Part shown: piece by piece, positions 25,677 to 33,468 of the stretch | Layout of the letters: each line of letters begins with the position of its first letter | Numbering within the stretch: the first letter of the stretch is position 1 | Assembly: GCA_018240425.1 (NCBI GenBank) | Contig: JAFEFU010000027.1 | Span: forward strand, 1-45,776 | Length of the DNA: 45,776 nt | Source of the DNA: Pseudomonadota bacterium | Lineage (GTDB): Bacteria; Pseudomonadota; Alphaproteobacteria; Rhodobacterales; Rhodobacteraceae | Direction of reading: 5' to 3' | Notes under the pieces: generated by a model | Seen by the model: the letters and a program-made list of their open reading frames with translations, nothing else | The model's database searches: none | What the model was told of the DNA's origin: nothing | Translations under genes and position numbers: made by a program

Positions 25677-26372
25677 CTATTGTGCGGCGATCCAGCGCGG
25701 CAGTTCGCCGATATCGGCCAGGACCACATCGGCATGGGGGGCGAGCGCCTCGGCCGGAGCGATCCCGGTCAGGACCGCAACCGTGCGCATCCCTGCGGCG
25801 CGGCCCGCGTCGAGATCGTGAAGGCTGTCGCCGACCATCGCCACCGCCCGGGGCGCAAGCCCGGTCCGGGCGAGGAATGCCTGCATCTGGCCGGCGGCCG
25901 GCTTGCCGCCCCAGCCGCTGTCGAAGCCGGCGACGAAATCGAAATGACCGTCGATCGCGGCCTGCCGGAGGTGGGCCTTGGCCGGGGCCTCGGCGTCATT
26001 GGTGGCAAGGCCGATCTTCAGCCCCATAGCGCGGAAGCGCGAGAAGAGCGGCACCAGCGGCACCGCCTCGATCATCTGGTTCTCGGCGGCCATGTCGTTC
26101 ATCCGCCCGAGCAGCACCTCGGGATCGGTCGGAGGCAGCAGGGGCAGCAGCAGATCGCGGATCTCGGCGGTCGTATGGGCGACCACCGCGCTGTCGGCGG
26201 CGAAATCGCCGCTTGCCAGATCATAACCGAGGACGCGCCCCATCTCGGCGGCCCGATCCGCGCGCCCCGCGGCAAGCGCCTCGATCACCCGCCGCGTCCA
26301 GCCGCCCCAGGTGGCGCGGAAGTCGAACAATGTGCCGTCCTTGTCGAACAGCAATCCCATAACAGCAGTCAT
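25677..26372 (-). CDS. HAD-family hydrolase, phosphoglycolate-phosphatase-like
   Basis: A 231-residue haloacid-dehalogenase phosphatase. The motifs appear in order: I, LLFDKDGTLFDF (nucleophile Asp); II, IGLATNDAE; III, WGGKPAAGQM (Lys); IV, AMVGDSLHDLDAGRAAG. The helical cap between motifs I and II fits the Gph-like subclass. The substrate may be 2-phosphoglycolate or another small phosphate ester. The start at 26372 follows GAAGGATCGCCG. It is 64 nt downstream of the DUF3572 gene on the same strand. Confidence 0.9.
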   Translation of the reverse strand: MTAVMGLLFDKDGTLFDFRATWGGWTRRVIEALAAGRADRAAEMGRVLGYDLASGDFAADSAVVAHTTAEIRDLLLPLLPPTDPEVLLGRMNDMAAENQMIEAVPLVPLFSRFRAMGLKIGLATNDAEAPAKAHLRQAAIDGHFDFVAGFDSGWGGKPAAGQMQAFLARTGLAPRAVAMVGDSLHDLDAGRAAGMRTVAVLTGIAPAEALAPHADVVLADIGELPRWIAAQ

Positions 26373-26436
26373 CGGCGATCCTTCGGGCTGATTTGCGCGC
26401 GACCTTGGCCTATCCGGCGGACGGGCGCAATCGTGC

Positions 26437-26721
26437 TCAGGTCCAGGCGGGAGCGTCGCCTCCGGGCAGGGCGGCGCGCACGGCCGCCAGCCGGTCGCAG
26501 GCCAGCCCGGCGGCGGCACAGAAGCCGCTGACCCGCCCGTCCTCGGCCAGGATGAAATCCATCACCGCCGCCAGCACCTCGGGCTCGCCGGCGCGCACCT
26601 TCAGTTCGTGCGGGCCAAGACCGGACGCCGCGAGGAACTGCCCCAGCAGATCCTCGTCGTCGGCGAGCCACGCCAGCGCCTGCAAGGCCAGTGTTTCCGC
26701 CTGATCGCCACCGAATGCCAC
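26437..26721 (-). CDS. DUF3572 family protein
   Basis: A 94-residue helical protein matching DUF3572: ALQALAWLADDEDLLGQFL, LGPHELKVRAGEPEVLAAVMD, then FILAEDGRVSGFCAAAGL and a C-terminal ALPGG. The function is unknown. In many alphaproteobacteria this gene sits next to divK and pleD. Here it is divergent from a PleD-type gene with no divK between them. The two share a 130-nt intergenic region. Confidence 0.87.
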   Translation of the reverse strand: MAFGGDQAETLALQALAWLADDEDLLGQFLAASGLGPHELKVRAGEPEVLAAVMDFILAEDGRVSGFCAAAGLACDRLAAVRAALPGGDAPAWT

Positions 26722-26781
26722 GATTGTTCACCTTTCTGCGCCCCTATCCACAAGCCGGACCGGGTTGGGACCATATCTGGC

Positions 26782-26799
26782 AACCATTTCTTAACCATT
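26782..26799 (+). promoter_or_regulatory. AACCATT direct repeat and CtrA-like half-site upstream of pleD
   Basis: AACCATT occurs at 26782-26788 and 26793-26799, an 11-bp period (one helical turn). The second copy is part of TTAACCAT (26791-26798), the sequence used by CtrA-type half-sites in alphaproteobacteria. The 11-mer CATTTCTTAAC at 26785-26795 is identical to the one upstream of the H-NOX-like gene. A regulator site for pleD, and possibly DUF3572, is a reasonable inference. Confidence 0.4.
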
Positions 26800-26851
26800 G
26801 CAAACGAATGATGAGCCAAGCGAGTGCCAGCAACCGGATGGAGGGTCCGAC

Positions 26852-28237
26852 ATGGCCGGGAAAATCCTCATCGTCGATGACGTTGCGACCAACCGCATCG
26901 TGCTGAAGGTCAAGCTCGCCTCGGCCTTCTACGACACGTTGCAGGCTGCAACGGGTGCCGAAGCGATCGCGCTCGCCAGGAAGGAGCGGCCCGACCTCGT
27001 GCTTCTGGATGTCGCGCTGCCCGACATCGGCGGCGCCGAGGTCTGCCGCCGGCTCAAGTCCGATCCGGCGACCCGCGACATTCCGGTGGTGATGATCACC
27101 GCCCTGCCCGACCCGTCGCACCGGATCGCGGCGCTGCGGGCGGGGGCGGAGGAGCTGTTCTGCAAGCCGGTGGACGAACTGGTGCTGCTTGCCCGCCTGC
27201 GCAGCCTGCTCCGGGCGCGCGAAAGCGAGGCCGAGCTTGGCCTGGGCGACGACACCTACCGCGAATTCGGCCTGGCCGAGGCGCCGATGCCCTTTGCCGG
27301 CGCCGGCCTCATCGGGCTGGTCGCGGCCCGGGCCGAGACCGGCCTCGCCTGGAAGCGCGTGCTCCAGCCCCATGTCGGCCACCGCCTGCTGGTCATGGAC
27401 CGCGACGCCGCGCTCGGCGACCTGCACGAGGGCGAGGTGCCCGACCTCTTCATCGTCGCCGCCGACCTGGTGCGCCCCGGCGACGGGCTGCGCTTCATGT
27501 CGGAACTGCGCTCGCGCCACACCACGCGCTTTTCGCCGGTCTGCCTGGCGCTGCCGGAAGGGGGATGCGACATATCGGCGACCGCGCTCGACCTCGGGGC
27601 CTGCGATCTCCTCGACATGTCGGCCGATCCCGCCGAAATCGCGCTGCGCCTGCAGGGCCAGATGCGGCGCAAGCGGCAGGCCGACCGGCTGCGCCATTCT
27701 GTCGCCGACGGCCTCAGGCTGGCGACCATCGACCCGCTGACCGGGCTGCACAACCGCCGCTACGGCCTGCCCTGCATGGAGCGCATCGCCCTGCGCGCCG
27801 CCGACACCGGACGGCCGTTCGCGGTCCTCCTGATCGATCTCGACCGGTTCAAGCTGGTCAACGACGGCTGGGGCCACGCCGCGGGCGATACCGTCCTGGC
27901 CGAGGTTGCGGGACGCCTGCGCCAGGAACTGCGGGCGGGCGATCTGCTGGCGCGAATCGGCGGCGAGGAATTCCTTGCCGCCCTGCCCGACACCGGGTTC
28001 GAGACCGCGCACGGGGTGGCGGAACGCCTGCGCCATGCCGTCTGCGACCGGCCGGTGCGGATCAGGGGCGGGGATTCGGTGCCCGTGACCCTGTCGATCG
28101 GCCTGGCGATGGGCCGGGGTGCCGCCGAAGGCAGGGCCGAGGGTGTGCAGGGGCTGATGGCGCGGGCGGATCGCGCCCTCCTGGCCGCCAAGGCCGAGGG
28201 GCGCAATCAGGTCAAGCTCGACCGCTCCGCCGCCTGA
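26852..28237 (+). CDS. pleD: PleD-type response regulator diguanylate cyclase (REC-REC-GGDEF)
   Basis: A 461-residue protein with the PleD layout. The first receiver (residues 3-120) is intact: D9-D10, acceptor D53 (LLDVALPDIGG), T83 and K105 (FCKPVDE). The second receiver (about 155-275) is degenerate, with A203 where the acceptor aspartate would be, as expected for the adaptor domain in PleD. The GGDEF domain has DPLTGLHNRRYGL, active GGEEF at 370-374 and an I-site RAGD at 361-364. Phosphorylation probably drives dimerisation and c-di-GMP synthesis. ATG 26852 follows GGAGGGTCCGAC. Confidence 0.93.
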   Translation: MAGKILIVDDVATNRIVLKVKLASAFYDTLQAATGAEAIALARKERPDLVLLDVALPDIGGAEVCRRLKSDPATRDIPVVMITALPDPSHRIAALRAGAEELFCKPVDELVLLARLRSLLRARESEAELGLGDDTYREFGLAEAPMPFAGAGLIGLVAARAETGLAWKRVLQPHVGHRLLVMDRDAALGDLHEGEVPDLFIVAADLVRPGDGLRFMSELRSRHTTRFSPVCLALPEGGCDISATALDLGACDLLDMSADPAEIALRLQGQMRRKRQADRLRHSVADGLRLATIDPLTGLHNRRYGLPCMERIALRAADTGRPFAVLLIDLDRFKLVNDGWGHAAGDTVLAEVAGRLRQELRAGDLLARIGGEEFLAALPDTGFETAHGVAERLRHAVCDRPVRIRGGDSVPVTLSIGLAMGRGAAEGRAEGVQGLMARADRALLAAKAEGRNQVKLDRSAA

Positions 28238-28279
28238 CCGGGCAACCGGGCGCGCCCGCGCGAAGGCCGGCAACCGCCC

Positions 28280-28750
28280 TCAGTCGCGGGCGCGAAGCGC
28301 GGCGCGCAGCCGGTCGGCGAAGGCCGTGCGCTCGGCCGGGGCCATCGCCGCGATACGGTCCAGAAGCAGGCCCCGGGCCGCGGCCATGCGCTGCGCCAGC
28401 GCGCCGGCCTGACGGTCAAGGATGGCGGCGGCGGCGGAGCGGTCAAAGGGGTCGGCCGCAATGATCGTGGCGAGGTCGGCGAAGTCCCGCTCGCCGGCGG
28501 CGCGGAACGCCTTCCAGTCCTGCCCGTTGCCCGCGAACCGGTCACGCAGCGCCCGGCGATCCTCGCGCGACAGCGCCATGCCGAGGGGGCCGAAGCCGGT
28601 CCCGCCCGGACGCATCATCAGCATGTGGCTGCGGGCGAATGCGCCCGCCAGCAGACCGGCCAGCAGAAGATTCAGCGCCAGCGACAGGATCAGCCCGCGC
28701 TTCAGCCAGGGCGACGCCTTTTGCCCCGGGGTATTCCCTTCGTCACTCAT
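28280..28750 (-). CDS. periplasmic heavy-metal-sensor-like protein
   Basis: A 156-residue membrane-anchored protein: one N-terminal span (LKRGLILSLALNLLLAGLLAG) and a helical periplasmic domain. The domain has the LSREDRRALRDRF and AERTAFADRLRAALR hairpins typical of the CnrX/Spy/CpxP-like heavy-metal resistance family. Such proteins act as sensors for ECF sigma/anti-sigma pairs (CnrYXH). The start at 28750 follows GAGGAGGACGCG inside the end of the upstream gene's region; an ATG at 28768 that overlaps the anti-sigma stop is an alternative. The metal is unknown. Confidence 0.8.
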   Translation of the reverse strand: MSDEGNTPGQKASPWLKRGLILSLALNLLLAGLLAGAFARSHMLMMRPGGTGFGPLGMALSREDRRALRDRFAGNGQDWKAFRAAGERDFADLATIIAADPFDRSAAAAILDRQAGALAQRMAAARGLLLDRIAAMAPAERTAFADRLRAALRARD

Positions 28751-28760
28751 CGCGTCCTCC

Positions 28761-29117
28761 TCACTCATCCCCGGCGCCCAGCAGCGGCTGCTCGAGGCTC
28801 GCCCCGCCCGGCAGCAGGCTCAGCGCCGCGCCCGCGCCCTCGTCGGCTGCGACCGGGCCGATCAGCCCGCCCAGCCCGAAGACCAGACCGACGACGCCCG
28901 CCGCCGCCATCCCCCCCAGACCCGGCCAGCCGCCGGCCCCCTGCAGGAGGCGCGGCCAGAAGGCCCGGGCGCCGGGGCGGGCGGGTGCAGGCTGCAGCGC
29001 CACCCCGGCCCGCCCGACCCGCCGGACCAGTTCGGGCGGCGGCTCGGGCGCCCGCTTGCGCGCGAGGGCGAACAGCCGGTCAAGATCGGCCATGTCGTCG
29101 TCCCGCCGTTCAGTCAT
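28761..29117 (-). CDS. putative anti-sigma factor
   Basis: A 118-residue single-span membrane protein lying between an ECF sigma gene and the metal-sensor gene. The cytoplasmic N-terminus has MADLDRLFALARKRAPEPPP, then one span (LGGMAAAGVVGLVFGLGGLI) and a short periplasmic tail. No zinc anti-sigma (HxxxCxxC) motif is present. Its start overlaps the sigma stop by 8 nt, and GGAGGAGAAG supplies the ribosome site. Function is assigned by position and topology rather than by family. Confidence 0.68.
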   Translation of the reverse strand: MTERRDDDMADLDRLFALARKRAPEPPPELVRRVGRAGVALQPAPARPGARAFWPRLLQGAGGWPGLGGMAAAGVVGLVFGLGGLIGPVAADEGAGAALSLLPGGASLEQPLLGAGDE

Positions 29118-29709
29118 CTTCTCCTCCATATCCCAGTTCCGCCCGCCGCCCCGCGAGCACCTCGGCCAGGCGCCGGCGTCCGCGCGCGACCAGGCTTTCG
29201 ACCGCCTCCACCCCGATCTCCATGATCGCCGCGATTTCGGGGTTTCCGAGACCCTCGAGATGGCGCAGCACCAGGGCCAGCCGCTGACGGTCGGGAAGCG
29301 TGGCAATGGCGGCATGAAGGGCCGCGACCCTTGCCCGGTCGGTCAGCGCCTCCTCTGCCGGCAGGCCCGGCGCGGCAACCCCGTCGGCCGCCTCGAGGGG
29401 CGCAAGCCGCCGCCGCCGGCCCTGGTCGGCACAGAGGTTCGCCGTCACCCGGTAGAGCCAGGTTCCGACCCGCGCCCGGCCCGCCTGCCAGCCGGGCGCC
29501 TGCCGGAAGAGCCGCAGCATCGCCTCCTGCGCCACATCCTCGGCGTCGGCGGCCTGCCCGAGCATCCGGAAGGCCAGACGGTAGGCCAGGGGCAGGAACC
29601 GCGCGGTCATCTCCGCCGCCGCCCCTCCCCGGCCCGCGGCGTAGTCCGCCAGCAACTGATCGTCGCTGGCAGTCCCCTGATCGGTCGCGCTGTCCCTGGG
29701 CATCGGCAT
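29110..29709 (-). CDS. ECF-family RNA polymerase sigma factor
   Basis: A 199-residue ECF sigma70. Region 2 is LPLAYRLAFRMLGQAADAED then VAQEAMLRLFRQ and GTWLYRVTANLCAD. Region 4 is LPDRQRLALVLRHLEGLGNP then EIAAIMEIGVEAVESLVARG. It heads a three-gene overlapping operon with an anti-sigma and a periplasmic metal-sensor-like protein, resembling CnrH/CnrY/CnrX. An ATG two codons downstream (29703) is also possible. An inverted repeat GTTATC/GATAAC lies 15 nt upstream. Confidence 0.92.
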   Translation of the reverse strand: MPMPRDSATDQGTASDDQLLADYAAGRGGAAAEMTARFLPLAYRLAFRMLGQAADAEDVAQEAMLRLFRQAPGWQAGRARVGTWLYRVTANLCADQGRRRRLAPLEAADGVAAPGLPAEEALTDRARVAALHAAIATLPDRQRLALVLRHLEGLGNPEIAAIMEIGVEAVESLVARGRRRLAEVLAGRRAELGYGGEDD

Positions 29710-29723
29710 CGGCTGGGTTCGAG

Positions 29724-29745
29724 GTTATCGCGTCGGCATGATAAC
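29724..29745. promoter_or_regulatory. GTTATC-N10-GATAAC inverted repeat upstream of the sigma gene
   Basis: Perfect 6-bp arms at 29724-29729 and 29740-29745, spaced 10 nt. It sits in the 50-nt gap between the EF-hand gene and the sigma gene, in promoter position for the sigma operon. An autoregulatory or repressor operator is possible. Confidence 0.4.
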
Positions 29746-29759
29746 GCAAGCGGGCCCGC

Positions 29760-30236
29760 TCAGTGCCCTCCGGGGCGGTCGCCGTCCATGTCCGGGCCGC
29801 AGTCCGCGTGATGGCGCATCCAGCGGGCGCGCGAGTTCTCCATCTCGTCCCGGCTGATCGTGCCGTCGCCGTCCCGGTCGAGCCGCGCGAACATCCGGCT
29901 CAGGCGGCGGTCGCCTTCAAGCTCGGCCAGGGTCAACCGTCCGTCGCCATTGCTGTCGTCGGCCTTGATCCGGCGGTCGGCCATCTCCCCGGCGCGGGCG
30001 GCCATCTTCGCCAGGATGAAGGCCTTCATCTCGTCGTCCGAGACGAAACCGTCATGGTTCGTGTCCATCTGGGCGAACTCGGTCTTGAGGAAGGCGTCCA
30101 TCTCGGCCTTGCTGACCGCCCCGTCGCCGTTGGCATCGGCCTGGGCCAGGATGTTCGGCATCACCGCCGCCGCGGTCGCGGCCCCGGGGGCAAGAAAGGC
30201 CGCGCAGAGAAGGGCGGCGGGAAGGCGCAGGGTCAT
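29760..30236 (-). CDS. exported EF-hand calcium-binding protein
   Basis: A 158-residue protein with a Sec signal peptide (MTLRLPAALLCAAFLAPGAATAA) and four canonical EF-hand loops: DANGDGAVSKAE (34-45), DTNHDGFVSDDE (58-69), DSNGDGRLTLAE (94-105) and DRDGDGTISRDE (120-131). All four keep the 1, 3, 5 and 12 ligands, so Ca2+ binding is likely. It lies directly upstream of the ECF operon in the same orientation (50-nt gap), which may link it to envelope metal sensing. The start at 30236 follows GGAGACGACCC. Confidence 0.92.
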   Translation of the reverse strand: MTLRLPAALLCAAFLAPGAATAAAVMPNILAQADANGDGAVSKAEMDAFLKTEFAQMDTNHDGFVSDDEMKAFILAKMAARAGEMADRRIKADDSNGDGRLTLAELEGDRRLSRMFARLDRDGDGTISRDEMENSRARWMRHHADCGPDMDGDRPGGH

Positions 30237-30328
30237 GGGTCGTCTCCGTTTGTGTCTGATCCAGATGGGCGTGATACGCGCGGGCCTGCGGTTTCCGTCG
30301 GCTCTCGCGGCGACATTCGGCCTCGCGG

Positions 30329-30366
30329 TTGACGAATCCGGCGGGCCGACCATTTAACCCGCCGGA
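30329..30366 (+). promoter_or_regulatory. candidate promoter overlapped by an inverted repeat
   Basis: TTGACG (30329-30334) is followed after 17 nt by ATTTAA (30352-30357). TCCGGCGGG (30337-30345) and CCCGCCGGA (30358-30366) form a perfect 9-bp inverted repeat around the -10 region. It could be an operator for the DUF983-Nudix operon or a leader hairpin. The -10 match is weak. Confidence 0.35.
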
Positions 30367-30401
30367 CAGGACTGATATGACAGGGGCCAGGAGACACGCC
30401 G

Positions 30402-30827
30402 ATGACCGAACCCACCCTTGCCGCGACCCCCGCGTTCGCGCCGGCACATGCCGACGCGCGGCCGACCAAACCCTCCGTCCTGCGCGGCTGGCGCGGGCGC
30501 TGTCCGGCCTGCGGGCAGGGCAGGATGTTCACCGGCTACCTCAAGGTGCGCGAGGCCTGCCCGGCCTGCGGCGAGGTTCTGTCGCACCACCGCGCCGACG
30601 ACGGGCCGGCCTACCTGACCATGCTGATCGTCGGGCACCTGATGGCGCCCCTGATGCTGTGGGTCTATCTCGTCTGGCGGCCGCAGCCCCTGATGCTGAT
30701 CCTGATCTTCTCGGGCGGCTGCGTGGGGCTGTCGCTCTACCTGCTGCCGCGGCTGAAGGGGCTGCTGGTCGGGTTGCAGTGGGCCAAGCGGATGCACGGC
30801 TTCGGGGCGCGGCCGCACGGTGCGTGA
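30402..30827 (+). CDS. DUF983 family membrane protein
   Basis: A 141-residue protein with two zinc-ribbon-like pairs, GRCPACGQGRMFTGYLK and EACPACGEV, then SHHRADDGPAYLTMLIVGHL and two C-terminal membrane spans. This order of CPxCG pairs and ADDGPAY is the DUF983 signature. The function is unknown. It overlaps the following Nudix gene by 8 nt, so they form an operon. Confidence 0.88.
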   Translation: MTEPTLAATPAFAPAHADARPTKPSVLRGWRGRCPACGQGRMFTGYLKVREACPACGEVLSHHRADDGPAYLTMLIVGHLMAPLMLWVYLVWRPQPLMLILIFSGGCVGLSLYLLPRLKGLLVGLQWAKRMHGFGARPHGA

Positions 30828-31545
30828 CCCCGCCGCCCTTCGCCCGGACGACCGCGACCCCGCCCCCCGCCCGGCGGCAACGGTCATCCTTCTGCGCCGC
30901 GACCGGGGGGCGCCCGCGGTCCTGATGGGCCAGCGCGGCGCAGGCGCGGCCTTCATGCCGTCCAAGTATGTCTTTCCCGGCGGCGGCCTCGATGCGGCGG
31001 ACGCCGGTGTGCCCCTGGTGACCGGCCTTCAGTCCCTGTGCGGCGCACGCCTGGCCGAACGGGCCGAGCCGGGCGTCGGTCATGGGCTGGCGGTGGCGGC
31101 GGTCCGCGAACTGTGGGAGGAGACCGGCCTTTGCCTCGGCGAGGCCGGAGGCGGCGCGCTGCCCGAGGGATGGCAGGGCTTTTCCGCCGCGGGGCTGCGG
31201 CCGACCGCGCGCGGCCTGCGCTTCTTTTTCCGCGCGATCACCCCGCCCGGCCGGTCGCGCCGCTTCGATGCCCGCTTTTTCCTGGCGGATGCGTCGGTGC
31301 TTGCCGGCGACCCGGACGATTTCTCGCAGGCCTCGGACGAACTGTCGCACCTGCACTGGGTGCCCCTGGCCGAGGCACGGCACCTGAACCTCCCCTTCAT
31401 CACCGAGGTGGTGCTGGCCGAACTGTCGGCCCTGGTGCACGGCCTCGCCCCTCGGGATCAGCTGCCGGTGCCTGACAGCGTGCCCTTCTTCGACAATTCG
31501 GGGGCGACGCCGCTTTTCCGCCGGCTGGGGACGTCCCTGGGCTGA
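30820..31545 (+). CDS. Nudix hydrolase
   Basis: A 241-residue protein with a Nudix fold. The catalytic helix reads RELWEETG at residues 96-103, and VFPGGGLDAAD precedes it by about 30 residues, a longer gap than in the standard Nudix box and typical of the NUDT7/8/19 and related long subfamily. The substrate (CoA, NDP-sugar or other) is uncertain. The start is a GTG at 30820 overlapping the DUF983 stop. Confidence 0.85.
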   Translation: MRDPAALRPDDRDPAPRPAATVILLRRDRGAPAVLMGQRGAGAAFMPSKYVFPGGGLDAADAGVPLVTGLQSLCGARLAERAEPGVGHGLAVAAVRELWEETGLCLGEAGGGALPEGWQGFSAAGLRPTARGLRFFFRAITPPGRSRRFDARFFLADASVLAGDPDDFSQASDELSHLHWVPLAEARHLNLPFITEVVLAELSALVHGLAPRDQLPVPDSVPFFDNSGATPLFRRLGTSLG

Positions 31546-31548
31546 CCC

Positions 31549-32493
31549 TCAGGCCCGGTCGGCCGGGCTGCGCAGCGGGTGGGGCACCGGATCCTTCGCC
31601 CTGAAGAAATGCAGCCGGAAGATCTCGGCGTACGAGCGGTAGAAGTAGCCGTCGTTGCGCCGCAGGTATTCCTCGCGCTGCTGGCGGTAGAGCGCGGGCA
31701 AACGATACCAGGCGACGGCCGGGCGCATGTGATGAACGACGTGCAGGTTGTTGTTCAGGAACAGGAAAGGCAGGATCACGCCCTTCTCGACGATGACCGT
31801 GCGGCCCCGCGCCAGTTCGTGTGCGCGGTGTTCCAGATAGGTGCGGATCTTCAGGACCGACATGCCCATGTAGGCCGACAGCAGATAGGCCCAGCCCGGC
31901 ATGGACGAGCTTTCGACCCAGCGTGCCACCAGGATCAGTCCGGCCAGATGCAGAAGCCAGTCGCGCAGGATGGCGCGGTCGCCCCCGGCGATGGCGCGCA
32001 GGTCATCGCGCAGGAAACTGGCCGCGCCGATGGCCGGCCCGATCAGCATCCTGCCGAACAAGGTGTTGTTCAGCCGCAGGACCGCCCGCGCCAGCGCCGG
32101 CAGGCGGCCCCATGTCTCGGGGTCGAGAAAATTCGACTCGGGGTCGTCATAGGGGTCGGTCAGGTATTCGTCGCGGTGGTGCGCCAGATGGGTGTCGCGG
32201 AAGCGGCCGTAGGGGAACAGAAGGCCCAGGGGCAGGAAAACCGTCGCCTCGTTCAGCCAGCGGATGCGGAACGGATGGCCGTGCAGGACCTCGTGCTGAA
32301 GGCTGGAATGCAGGGTGATCGCCAGAAGCGCCGCCAGAATCCCGGCCGGCAGCCACAGCGCGGCCAGCCAGGTCGTCCCCGCCGCCCAGACCGAATAGCA
32401 GAGGACCAGAAGGCCAAGCGTCGGCCAATCGACCACCCCCTGGCGGCGAAAGTCGTCGCCCGGCTCCATACTGATGCTAGCCTCAATCGTCAC
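31549..32493 (-). CDS. fatty acid desaturase
   Basis: A 314-residue integral membrane di-iron desaturase/hydroxylase. The three histidine boxes are present: HSSLQHEVLHGHP, THLAHHRDEYL and LHVVHHMRPA. Four hydrophobic spans flank them. GTG 32493 is chosen because GGAGGCGGATTCA gives an ideal ribosome site; ATG 32469 (MEPGDDF) is an alternative. It diverges from an XRE regulator across 106 nt, which may control it. The regioselectivity and exact lipid substrate are unknown. Confidence 0.9.
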   Translation of the reverse strand: MTIEASISMEPGDDFRRQGVVDWPTLGLLVLCYSVWAAGTTWLAALWLPAGILAALLAITLHSSLQHEVLHGHPFRIRWLNEATVFLPLGLLFPYGRFRDTHLAHHRDEYLTDPYDDPESNFLDPETWGRLPALARAVLRLNNTLFGRMLIGPAIGAASFLRDDLRAIAGGDRAILRDWLLHLAGLILVARWVESSSMPGWAYLLSAYMGMSVLKIRTYLEHRAHELARGRTVIVEKGVILPFLFLNNNLHVVHHMRPAVAWYRLPALYRQQREEYLRRNDGYFYRSYAEIFRLHFFRAKDPVPHPLRSPADRA

Positions 32494-32599
32494 TGAATCC
32501 GCCTCCGGTCCCCCCGGTGACAAAGATAGATCTTGGCCGGAAAATGGAAATACGGAACAATTCCACAAGATACCAAACAAGTGTGTGGAAACAGGGCAC

Positions 32600-33466
32600 A
32601 TGAAGGATATCCTCAACAAGACTGATCGCGCCGCGATCTTCCGGGCGCGGCTGGCGCAGGGCCTGGCAACCCGCGCCATCAGCAAGAGCGAGTTGGCGCG
32701 CCTGGCGAAGGTCGACCGCTCGACCATCACCCAGATCCTGTCCGACGACGGCGACCGCCTGCCCAATGCGCATCTGGTGGCCGCCTGCGCCGCGGCCCTG
32801 TCGGTGTCGGCGGACTGGCTCCTGGGCCTTGCCGACCGGCCCGAACTCCTGGCCGACCTGATGGCTGCCGCCCTGACCCTGACCGAGGCGCCGCGCGCGC
32901 CGGTGGACGACACGATCCTGGCCTGGCACCGCGAGGCGGCGGGCTACAAGATCCGCCATGTCCCGGCGACCCTGCCCGACATGCTGAAGACCCGCGCGCT
33001 GATGCAGTGGGAATACGACCCCCAGCCCGGACGCACCGCCGACCAGGCGATCGGCGCAGGCGAGGACAACCTGGCCTGGTTGCGCAGCTCGCGCTCGGAC
33101 TACGAGATCGCCCTGCCCCTGCACGAGATCACCAGCTTCGCCCGCGCCGAAGGCTATTACCGCGGCATTCCGGTCGCAACGCGGCTGCGGCAGATCGACC
33201 ATCTTCTCGACCTCTACCGCCAGCTCTATCCCACGATGCGCCTCTATCTGTTCGACGCCCGGCGGGTGTTCTCGGCGCCCTTGACCATCTTCGGCCCGCT
33301 GCTTGCCGCCGTCTATCTCGGCCGCAACTACATCGTCTTTCGCGACCGGGCGCGGGTCGATGCGATGAGCGCGCATTTCGACTGGCTGGTGCGCGAGGCG
33401 GTGGTGGGCGCGCGCGACCTGCCCGAGGTTCTGGCGGATCTGCGTGCGGATGCAGAAAAAGGATAA
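32600..33466 (+). CDS. XRE-family transcriptional regulator with uncharacterised C-terminal domain
   Basis: A 288-residue protein. The N-terminal helix-turn-helix reads ISKSELARLAKVDRSTITQI then LSDDGDRLPNAHLVAACAAA (about residues 27-68). The C-terminal 200 residues are not a family I recognise; they include YKIRHVPATLPDMLKTRALM, GYYRGIPVATRLRQIDHLL and AVYLGRNYIVFRDRARV, and may bind a ligand. Divergent from the desaturase, so regulation of membrane lipid modification is a plausible but unproven role. Confidence 0.85.
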   Translation: MKDILNKTDRAAIFRARLAQGLATRAISKSELARLAKVDRSTITQILSDDGDRLPNAHLVAACAAALSVSADWLLGLADRPELLADLMAAALTLTEAPRAPVDDTILAWHREAAGYKIRHVPATLPDMLKTRALMQWEYDPQPGRTADQAIGAGEDNLAWLRSSRSDYEIALPLHEITSFARAEGYYRGIPVATRLRQIDHLLDLYRQLYPTMRLYLFDARRVFSAPLTIFGPLLAAVYLGRNYIVFRDRARVDAMSAHFDWLVREAVVGARDLPEVLADLRADAEKG

Positions 33467-33468
33467 GC

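Noticed and set aside
24139..25821. A 560-residue open frame opposite the MttB-like gene
   Set aside because: Shadow of the MttB homologue; no ribosome site or family motif.
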